Source: Eubacterium sp.
GTDB lineage: Bacteria > Bacillota > Clostridia > Oscillospirales > Acutalibacteraceae
Assembly: GCA_017543725.1 (NCBI GenBank)
Contig: JAFYFO010000030.1
Location: 1-12,648 of the forward strand
Length of the DNA: 12,648 nucleotides
Direction of reading: 5' to 3'
Positions 1 through 4,749 of this stretch are shown one piece after another; position 1 is the first letter of the stretch; the number at the start of each line of letters is the position of its first letter. The position numbers and the translations under genes are program-made. The notes beneath the pieces were generated by a model. That model worked only from the letters and a program-made list of their open reading frames with translations. It had not been told where the DNA came from and ran no database searches.

Positions 1-21
1 AAAATGTGTATAGTGGCTCAT
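1..21 (-). CDS. N-terminus of a probable IS30-family transposase (partial, 7 codons)
   Basis: An ATG on the minus strand (bases 21-19) opens a frame reading MSHYTHF up to the window edge. A weak Shine-Dalgarno AAAGGG lies at 31-36, about 9 nt upstream, and a leftward promoter ends about 40 nt upstream. The start is chosen over the ATG at 64-62 because that ATG overlaps the promoter -10 box and would lie upstream of the transcript start. If correct, this is a DDE transposase that cuts and rejoins the IS ends. Only seven residues are visible, so the identification rests on a short N-terminal match plus the context, and whether the gene is intact is unknown. Confidence 0.42.
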
Positions 22-62
22 TTAGCTCAACCCTTTCGTTTGAAGTAGTTGTGGTAAACTCC

Positions 63-91
63 ATTATACGATAGGTTGCTTTATGAGTCCA
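63..91 (-). promoter_or_regulatory. Leftward promoter for the IS transposase
   Basis: On the minus strand there is TGGACT (86-91), a 17-nt spacer and a perfect TATAAT (63-68). The predicted start near 55 would leave a leader of roughly 35 nt before the ATG at 21. The -35 box matches the consensus at four of six positions. Confidence 0.5.
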
Positions 92-131
92 CTTTTTATT
101 TTAGGTGTTGCACTTGTATTGTAAATCTTTG

Positions 132-152
132 ATTCGTAATTCGTAATCCGTA
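132..152. repeat. Three tandem 7-bp repeats (ATTCGTA, ATTCGTA, ATCCGTA)
   Basis: Two perfect ATTCGTA units are followed by one with a single change (ATCCGTA) and then ATT, the beginning of a fourth unit. The array lies between the probable IS end and the RhuM gene. A different 7-bp tandem array (CGGTTGC) occurs in another intergenic gap at 3201-3220. Confidence 0.85.
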
Positions 153-156
153 ATTT

Positions 157-193
157 AAAAAAGGCGGTTCATTTAAGCCCTGTTGTTCCCGCC
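157..193 (-). terminator. Possible weak leftward terminator
   Basis: Read leftward, GGCGG (193-189) can pair with CCGCC (167-163), directly followed by six T residues (162-157). The stem is only 5 bp and the loop is 21 nt, so it is weak by usual criteria. It would stop leftward transcripts before the IS element; no leftward gene lies immediately upstream of it, so its purpose is unclear. Confidence 0.25.
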
Positions 194-255
194 AAACAAA
201 GGAAATGCTTTTTTGCCTTCATCATACAAGGTCAATCTTACAATAAGTTGTATTT

Positions 256-309
256 AATCTTAAGATTTCGCAAGGTTTGTTTGCGATTTTATTAGTACTA
301 TGCTATAAT
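256..309 (+). promoter_or_regulatory. Promoter of the RhuM gene, with a palindrome upstream
   Basis: TTGCGA (281-286), a 17-nt spacer and a perfect TATAAT (304-309), preceded by TG one base upstream (301-302), form an extended -10 promoter. Transcription would begin near 316, about 23 nt before the ATG. Thirteen bases upstream of the -35 box is a perfect 12-bp palindrome, AATCTTAAGATT (256-267), and another small inverted repeat, TACAA-4 nt-TTGTA, lies at 239-252. Either could be an operator; that role is inferred from position only. The rest of 194-255 shows no gene. Confidence 0.7.
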
Positions 310-338
310 AAAATATACTTTAATTTACGGAGAAAAAT

Positions 339-1358
339 ATGGAAGAAATCAGATTAACAAATTCTGAAAATCAAGGTGATATTGTTATTTATCAAACTGA
401 TGACGGATTTACAAAAATTGATGTCAGATTTTCTGATGAAACAGTTTGGCTTACACAGGCGCAATTATGTGAGTTATATCAGACAAGCAAATCCAACATC
501 AGCGAGCATATAAAAAACATATTTCTTGAAGGAGAATTAGACGAGGCTTCAGTTGTTCGGAAATTCCGAACAACTGCCTCTGACGGAAAAAAATATAATG
601 TTTCTTACTATAATCTTGATATGATTATTTCTCTTGGTTATCGTGTTAAGTCCATTACCGCAACGCAGTTTCGCCGTTGGGCAACCGAGCGCCTGAAGGA
701 ATATATGATTAAAGGATTTACGATGGATGATGAACGCTTGAAGAATTTAGGCGGCGGTCAATACTGGAAAGAACTTTTAGACCGCATCAGAGATATTCGT
801 TCTTCGGAAAAGGTAATGTATCGTCAAGTGCTTGATTTATATGCTACCAGCGTCGATTATGACCCGAGAAGCGATGAATCAATCGAATTTTTCAAAATCG
901 TTCAGAACAAACTCCACTATGCCGCACACGGACACACCGCTGCTGAAGTAATTTACGAGCGTGCAAATGCAGATGAACCGTTTATGGGACTTAAAACCTT
1001 CTCGGGTGATTTCCCAACGGCAAAGGATATTGGTGTTGCAAAAAACTATTTATCAGAAGATGAACTTAAAGTGCTTAACAATATCGTTTCCGGATATTTT
1101 GATTTTGCCGAAATTCAGGCAATGCGCCATAATCCGATGCATATGAGGGATTATGTTGAGCATCTTGATAGCATTCTCAGCGCTACAGGCGAAAACTTGC
1201 TGACCGGAGCAGGCGCGGTAAGTCATAAGAAAGCAATTGAAAGAGCAAAAGCAGAATATCAAAAATATCAGATTCAGAATCTGTCACCCGTTGAGGAAGC
1301 GTATTTAGAGAGTATAAAGCATATTGAAAAAAGCGCTAAAAAGAAAACTAATGAATAA
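339..1358 (+). CDS. rhuM: RhuM family protein (virulence-associated, function unknown)
   Basis: The 339-residue product matches the RhuM family (named for a Salmonella SPI-3 gene linked to virulence), full length for the family. Recognisable parts: an N-terminal segment with a helix-turn-helix look, 'TVWLTQAQLCELYQTSKSNI' (about 35-54); the family hallmark 'SVVRKFRTTASDGKKYNV' followed by YYNLDMIISLGYRVKS (71-105); and 'FRRWATERLKEYMIKGF' (111-127). The C-terminal half includes HYAAHGHTAAEVI (193-205) and a charged tail. The start ATG is set by GGAG at 329-332, six nt upstream, and a promoter directly before it. It is a single-gene unit next to an apparent IS end and convergent with the next gene. 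RhuM genes often travel with accessory islands, so horizontal acquisition is plausible. Some databases link related proteins to Fic/DOC, but I see no HPFxxGNGR motif. Biochemical activity is unknown; a DNA-binding role for the N-terminus is inference. Confidence 0.88.
   Translation: MEEIRLTNSENQGDIVIYQTDDGFTKIDVRFSDETVWLTQAQLCELYQTSKSNISEHIKNIFLEGELDEASVVRKFRTTASDGKKYNVSYYNLDMIISLGYRVKSITATQFRRWATERLKEYMIKGFTMDDERLKNLGGGQYWKELLDRIRDIRSSEKVMYRQVLDLYATSVDYDPRSDESIEFFKIVQNKLHYAAHGHTAAEVIYERANADEPFMGLKTFSGDFPTAKDIGVAKNYLSEDELKVLNNIVSGYFDFAEIQAMRHNPMHMRDYVEHLDSILSATGENLLTGAGAVSHKKAIERAKAEYQKYQIQNLSPVEEAYLESIKHIEKSAKKKTNE
550..576. repeat. Perfect 27-bp palindrome inside the RhuM coding sequence
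   Basis: CAGTTGTTCGGAA (550-562) is followed, after the single base 563, by its exact reverse complement (564-576). The two 13-base arms encode residues 71-80, the start of the family hallmark motif. In RNA it would form a hairpin of about 11-12 bp with a very tight loop. No U-tract follows, so it does not look like an intrinsic terminator. Confidence 0.95.
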
Positions 1359-1391
1359 AAAAATCTGCCGAGTTCGTGAATGAACCCGGCA
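1357..1391. terminator. Bidirectional terminator between convergent genes
   Basis: TGCCGAGTTC (1366-1375) pairs with GAACCCGGCA (1382-1391) around a 6-nt loop, with one A-C mismatch. Seven A residues at 1357-1363 become a U7 tract for leftward transcripts, two bases after the stem, so termination looks strong for the 1469-3184 gene. Rightward, the stem is followed only by CTTTATATG, a weaker T-rich tail, but it sits 7 nt after the RhuM stop codon and probably serves that gene too. Confidence 0.75.
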
Positions 1392-1444
1392 CTTTATATG
1401 TGTTAAAAACACTGCGCTGTTATACCCTTTGTCTACAGTTTGAT

Positions 1445-1491
1445 TTCAAATCGGAGATTTGAAGTTTCTTATTCCGATGTGCCGGAATAAG
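1445..1491 (-). other. Two adjacent hairpins at the 3' end of the leftward gene
   Basis: CTTATTCCG (1468-1476) and CGGAATAAG (1483-1491) form a perfect 9-bp stem with a 6-nt loop; the gene's TAA stop (1471-1469) lies inside the stem. Just downstream, TTCAAAT (1445-1451) and ATTTGAA (1457-1463) form a 7-bp stem with a 5-nt loop. Neither is followed by a U-tract. They may stabilise the 3' end of the mRNA ahead of the terminator at 1357-1391; this role is inferred. Confidence 0.6.
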
Positions 1492-3184
1492 AGGGATGAA
1501 GGGTTTTGATATTTTCAACCGTTTTATCAACTCTCTCATCAAGATTATCCGCTTTGAGGCGCTTTCTCTGGAGGAAGTTAACATTATATGTTTTGGTGTC
1601 ATAAGAACTTGTTCCGTCAAAGAGGGGAACGGAATAGCCCTTTTCATTAAATGTTGATTTATAAACTTCGGTGTCGTCGATATAATAATCCGTGTAGCCG
1701 TAGTTTGTTCGGTACGAGGCTTTGCTCTGCTGAACAAATTTTGAGCCGTCGAATTTGAAAACGGTTGAATTTGCGCTGACGATTCTTCCGTATTCCTGAG
1801 AAGCGAAGGAATTAACGCAGTAGTATGCCTTGCCGTTTTTCTTTTTGATTATGTAGTACATATCCGAACTGTCGCCCAGAGTGTTTGAAATGTTTTCGTT
1901 TTTATATGCAAGAATAGCCTTGTTTCCGTTGTAGCGATAAATTTCGATATAGTATTTATCCTCAACGCTTGAAACATAATTTCCCTGAGCGTCGGTATTT
2001 CTGACTTTAACGGATTTTCTGTAAACAACAACGAGTTCATTTTTGCCGTCGCCGTCGAAATCAATCAAATCAACCGCCGCAAGACCGTTAATATAGGAAA
2101 TATCGTTTTTCTTAACAACTTTTGCCTTGCCGTAGGTTTGATTATATCCTTCAATAACCGCGTAGTAGGCGTTTTGAATATTCTGAGTGCTTGAAAGAAG
2201 CTGAGCCGTTCCCGTTGTTCCTATAAGGGATTCAACGGTTTTTGTTACTTTTTCAGCGTTAACAGCCGCTTTTTCTTCAACAAGAACAGCCAGTTTAACT
2301 CTTTCAAAGGAAACGGAATCAACCTTTTTGTTAATGGTGAAAGATTGGGTTGCGGAATCATACTCTGCCGAATATTTCTTTTCAAAACTCTCCGAGCGAA
2401 GCCCGTAAAGGTCAACTTTTTCCTGCTTTTTGCCGGAATGAGTTCCGATATAATATTTATTGTTTCGGGTGTAAAGAGTTATCCAGGCGTCGTCTTTTTT
2501 CTTCTTTGTCTGAGTTGCTTTTTCGCGGTAGAAATTAACAAAGTCGTTATCGTTGTTGTAGCCCCAGACCTCTGTGTAGTAAACTCCGCCGTCATCATAG
2601 CAAATAAGCAGTTCGCTTATGTTATCGTTGTTGAAATCCATTTCCCTGGCATAGCAAAGCCCGTTCATTCTGTAGCCCGTTATGCCATAGGCGGAATAAA
2701 GGTTTTCATATCCGCAGGAGCCGTATTTCGTTATGCACTGGGAGCAGACTTTTCCCGCGTCGGAATCAAATTTTGCAATTCTTTTGTTTTCCTTGCTGAC
2801 CGAATGGAGGGTTAAGCCAACCATCATTGCGAAAAAGATGAAAAAAACCAGAACAAGGGCAAGGGTAACCCTGACTTTCTTTCGTTTTGAAAGTTTTTCA
2901 AATTCCTCAGCAACGCTTCCATCCCTGACGGCGTGAGCAACGGAGGCGATTTTTTCTCCGCTTTTCTTTGAAAATGCCTTAATCGCTTCAATAACGGCTT
3001 CTTTTTCAGCCTTTTTTTCGGCTTCTTTTTCAAGCGCTTTCTTTTCGGTCATGTCGTCCTGAATGATTTTCAAAGACCTGTCAATCTCTTCTTTTTTAAC
3101 TTCTTTCGGAGCGTCAAAAGAATTGATGAGCGATTGAATGTCGCCGCTCGGTTCGTCGTCATCGAAATAGTTATATTTTTTCAC
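1469..3184 (-). CDS. Single-pass membrane protein with duplicated FG-GAP/VCBS-like ectodomain
   Basis: The 571-residue product is not a named protein I recognise. Residues 1-100 are hydrophilic and rich in Lys, Glu and Ala (about 45-66 likely helical or coiled coil). A membrane segment spans about 104-126, followed by an ectodomain to the C-terminus, so the predicted topology is N-in, C-out. The ectodomain repeats itself: Cys-containing segment 147-180 then DFNNDNISELLICY (183-196), and YINGLAAVDLIDF then DGDGKNELVVVY (364-388). Both carry a DxNxD/DxDxDG calcium-loop pattern followed by E-L-L/V-hydrophobic strands, as in FG-GAP/VCBS propeller-type repeats, and both continue with Y-x-E-(I/V)-aromatic-x-Y-N. 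Cysteines at 147, 150, 157, 177 and 195 could form disulfides. The start is GTG, fixed by an ideal Shine-Dalgarno. It lies 85 nt downstream of the mutase gene and may be co-transcribed with it. A sensor or surface-binding role is only a guess. Confidence 0.8.
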   Translation of the reverse strand: MKKYNYFDDDEPSGDIQSLINSFDAPKEVKKEEIDRSLKIIQDDMTEKKALEKEAEKKAEKEAVIEAIKAFSKKSGEKIASVAHAVRDGSVAEEFEKLSKRKKVRVTLALVLVFFIFFAMMVGLTLHSVSKENKRIAKFDSDAGKVCSQCITKYGSCGYENLYSAYGITGYRMNGLCYAREMDFNNDNISELLICYDDGGVYYTEVWGYNNDNDFVNFYREKATQTKKKKDDAWITLYTRNNKYYIGTHSGKKQEKVDLYGLRSESFEKKYSAEYDSATQSFTINKKVDSVSFERVKLAVLVEEKAAVNAEKVTKTVESLIGTTGTAQLLSSTQNIQNAYYAVIEGYNQTYGKAKVVKKNDISYINGLAAVDLIDFDGDGKNELVVVYRKSVKVRNTDAQGNYVSSVEDKYYIEIYRYNGNKAILAYKNENISNTLGDSSDMYYIIKKKNGKAYYCVNSFASQEYGRIVSANSTVFKFDGSKFVQQSKASYRTNYGYTDYYIDDTEVYKSTFNEKGYSVPLFDGTSSYDTKTYNVNFLQRKRLKADNLDERVDKTVENIKTLHPSYSGTSE

Positions 3185-3199
3185 ACCGTCACCTCCTTT
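3182..3199 (-). promoter_or_regulatory. Strong ribosome binding site that sets a GTG start
   Basis: AAAGGAGGTGA (3199-3189, minus strand) matches the 16S anti-Shine-Dalgarno almost completely, with GGAGG 7 nt before GTG (3184-3182). No ATG in this frame lies at a comparable distance, so the GTG start followed by AAAAAATATAAC is well supported. Confidence 0.88.
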
Positions 3200-3200
3200 T

Positions 3201-3220
3201 CGGTTGCCGGTTGCCGGTTG
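3201..3220. repeat. Nearly three tandem 7-bp repeats (CGGTTGC)
   Basis: CGGTTGC, CGGTTGC, CGGTTG run without a break directly upstream of the Shine-Dalgarno of the 571-aa gene, inside its 5' leader. On the mRNA they read as CAACCGG units. The unit length equals that of the unrelated ATTCGTA array at 132-152. Confidence 0.9.
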
Positions 3221-3240
3221 ATAAACGAATTTGTTTTAAT

Positions 3241-3269
3241 ATTTTAGCATATTTGTCAAAGTTTAGCAA
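3241..3269 (-). promoter_or_regulatory. Possible internal leftward promoter before the membrane-protein gene
   Basis: On the minus strand TTGCTA (3264-3269), a 17-nt spacer and TAAAAT (3241-3246) could drive the 571-aa gene separately from the mutase gene. The -35 box touches the mutase stop codon. The match is moderate, and no terminator is visible between the two genes, so read-through from upstream is equally possible. A direct repeat TTTAGCA occurs at 3243-3249 and 3262-3268. Confidence 0.4.
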
Positions 3270-4493
3270 CTATTGCTGATTATGCGAAAGAAATCTTCCC
3301 ATAATCGAGGGACCTTCTTCAACAAAAACTCCTGTTTTTGACGCTGTTTCTTCGTTAATCGTTTCAACTCCGCTTTCCTTTTCACCGTTTTTATGATAGA
3401 TGAGGAAGGGAACGGGGTCGCTTGCGTGGGTTCTTGTTACAATCGGAGTCGGATGGTCGGGAAGAATCATCATTTTCCAGTCGTCGAACTTTTTCAGACC
3501 CTCGAAAAGAATCGGAAGAACTCTTTCATCAATCAGTTCGATTGAGCGGATTTTGTTTTGGGTTTCAGCCCTGTGGCCGCATTCGTCGGGCGCTTCAAAA
3601 TGAATGTAAACAAGGTCGCAGCCCTTGTCAAGAAGTTCAAGCCCCGCTTTTGCCTTGCCTTCAAAATTGGTGTCGATATATCCTGTTGCGCCTTCAACTT
3701 CGGCAACTTCCATTCCTGCGCATCTTCCGAGTCCTTTAAGAAGGTCAACCGCCGAAACAACGCCGCCTTTTTTGCCGAAAATGCTCTCGAAACTATCGAA
3801 AGCGGGACGCGTTCCCTCGCCCCAGAGCCAGATTGAGTTTGCAGGTCTTCTGCCCCTCTTTTTCCTTTCGATATTAACAGGGTGGTCTTTGAGCAAATCA
3901 TATGATTTTTTCATAAGGTCCAGAAGCGGCTTTGCGTTTTCGGAAGTTGAAAGATATTCGGTTATAACCTTGCCCGTTATATCGTGGGGAGGGGTCATTT
4001 TGCCGAGGTCGCATGTTCCGTTTTTCCAGATAAGGCAGTGGCGGTAACTAACCCCGGGATAGAAGGTGAAAACTTCGTTTCCGAGTTTTTCCTGAATATA
4101 TTCAATGAGGATTTTTGCCTCTTCGGTGCTGATATCGTCGGCGCAGTAATCCTCAATGGTTTTTTCTTCATAGGGAAGGTTATCTTCGGAAAGGGTAACA
4201 AGATTTGTTCTGAGAGAAACATCGCTCATCTTCATATCAATTCCGATTGAAGCCGCCTCAAGCGGACTTCTTCCCGTGTAGAACTTCATCGGGTCGAAAC
4301 CCATAACGCTCATATTCGCAACATCCGAGCCGGGTTTCAGACCGGGAGCAACTGTTCTGACAAGTCCAACCTCGCCCCTCTGTGCAAGAAAATCCATATT
4401 CGGCTTTTTTGCGCACATCATCGGCGTTTTTCCGTTTAATTCGGGAACGGGATAGTCAGCCATTCCGTCGTATAAAACAACAACATACTTCAT
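3270..4493 (-). CDS. Cofactor-independent phosphoglycerate mutase family enzyme (archaeal type); possible homoserine kinase
   Basis: The 407-residue product belongs to the ApgM branch of the alkaline-phosphatase-like metalloenzyme superfamily, at the usual length of about 400. Visible signatures: YDGMADYP (8-15, metal-binding Asp9); PGSDVANMSVMGFDP (54-68, with Ser56 as the probable phospho-acceptor by alignment with the NSE motif of bacterial iPGM); YTGRSPLEAASIGI (72-85); NSIWLWGEG (219-227); HFEAPDECGH (298-307); and LPDHPTPIVTRTHASDPVPF (344-363), with Asp303, His307, Asp346, His347 and His356 as likely metal ligands. ApgM interconverts 3- and 2-phosphoglycerate with two divalent metals. 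A bacterial subgroup of this family has been proposed as an alternative homoserine kinase in threonine synthesis; from this window I cannot tell which applies, since no threonine or glycolysis genes are adjacent. The ATG has GGAGG 7 nt upstream (4505-4501) and its own promoter. Confidence 0.9.
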   Translation of the reverse strand: MKYVVVLYDGMADYPVPELNGKTPMMCAKKPNMDFLAQRGEVGLVRTVAPGLKPGSDVANMSVMGFDPMKFYTGRSPLEAASIGIDMKMSDVSLRTNLVTLSEDNLPYEEKTIEDYCADDISTEEAKILIEYIQEKLGNEVFTFYPGVSYRHCLIWKNGTCDLGKMTPPHDITGKVITEYLSTSENAKPLLDLMKKSYDLLKDHPVNIERKKRGRRPANSIWLWGEGTRPAFDSFESIFGKKGGVVSAVDLLKGLGRCAGMEVAEVEGATGYIDTNFEGKAKAGLELLDKGCDLVYIHFEAPDECGHRAETQNKIRSIELIDERVLPILFEGLKKFDDWKMMILPDHPTPIVTRTHASDPVPFLIYHKNGEKESGVETINEETASKTGVFVEEGPSIMGRFLSHNQQ

Positions 4494-4557
4494 TTTTTGT
4501 CCTCCAAAAAGTTTATGTTTTGAAAAAAATTTACAATTTCCGCATATTTTATCCCTT

Positions 4558-4586
4558 ATTATATCACAAAAAGATTATAAACACAA
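4558..4586 (-). promoter_or_regulatory. Leftward promoter of the mutase gene
   Basis: On the minus strand TTGTGT (4581-4586), a 17-nt spacer and a perfect TATAAT (4558-4563) predict a start near 4551 and a leader of roughly 57 nt. A second TATAAT lies in the spacer region, and a TTGACA (4627-4622) lies further upstream but at the wrong distance from either -10 box. Confidence 0.65.
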
Positions 4587-4630
4587 TATATTGATTTCGT
4601 GTTGAAAGCAAACAAACAATTTTGTCAAAT

Positions 4631-4648
4631 TTCGTTATTTGTAACGAA
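4631..4648. promoter_or_regulatory. Perfect inverted repeat between divergent promoters (possible operator)
   Basis: TTCGTTA (4631-4637) and TAACGAA (4642-4648) flank a 4-bp centre. The site ends 9 bp before the -35 box of the rightward operon promoter and lies 45 bp upstream of the leftward -35 box, a usual place for an activator or repressor. No T-tract follows, so it is not a terminator. Operator function is inferred. Confidence 0.4.
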
Positions 4649-4657
4649 TAAAATCCG

Positions 4658-4686
4658 TTGCAATTTTCTGTTAAAAGGTTTATAAT
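4658..4686 (+). promoter_or_regulatory. Rightward promoter of the secreted-protein operon
   Basis: TTGCAA (4658-4663), a 17-nt spacer and TATAAT (4681-4686) form a strong sigma-A type promoter; a second, overlapping TATAAT follows at 4686-4691. The transcript would begin near 4693, leaving a leader of about 57 nt before the ATG at 4750, which has GGAGG at 4738-4742. Confidence 0.72.
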
Positions 4687-4749
4687 ATAATAGAATTAAA
4701 ATATCTAACGATAATTTATATTTTAAAATGATTTTTCGGAGGGAGAAAA

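Larger units (their letters stand above)
1..130 (-). mobile_element. End of a probable IS30-family insertion sequence (cut by the window edge)
   Basis: Read leftward, this stretch has the plan of an IS30-family 5' end: an outer segment containing TACAATACAAGTGCAACACC (about 101-122), which resembles IS30-type terminal inverted repeats as I remember them, then a promoter, then a short leader and a reading frame that begins MSHYTHF. IS30 transposases commonly begin with a very similar 'M-x-Y-T-H-(L/F)-T' stretch. The outer boundary is not defined by the sequence; I place it near 125-131, just before the ATTCGTA heptamers. Seen: the GTTGCACTTG-type end, the promoter and the start. Inferred: family and boundary. 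The other end lies outside the window, so inverted repeats and target duplication cannot be compared. Confidence 0.5.

Noticed and set aside
62..64. ATG on the minus strand that would start a longer frame (MEFTTTTSNERV...) to the left edge
   Set aside because: It overlaps the TATAAT box, so it would lie upstream of the predicted transcript start. The ATG at 21-19, in another frame, gives the transposase-like MSHYTHF.
550..576. The RhuM palindrome as an intrinsic terminator
   Set aside because: No T-tract follows on either strand, and it lies deep within an intact reading frame.
339..1358. Assignment of the RhuM protein as a Fic/DOC AMP-transferase toxin
   Set aside because: No HPFxxGNGR-type catalytic motif is present, and no antitoxin gene is next to it.
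2345..2815. A 156-codon open frame on the plus strand opposite the membrane-protein gene
   Set aside because: It is a shadow of the 1469-3184 gene: it lacks a ribosome binding site and overlaps a clearly coding frame with recognisable domains.
3625..4047. A 140-codon plus-strand frame opposite the phosphoglycerate mutase family gene
   Set aside because: It lies inside a well-supported enzyme gene, has no Shine-Dalgarno or promoter, and its product is low-complexity.
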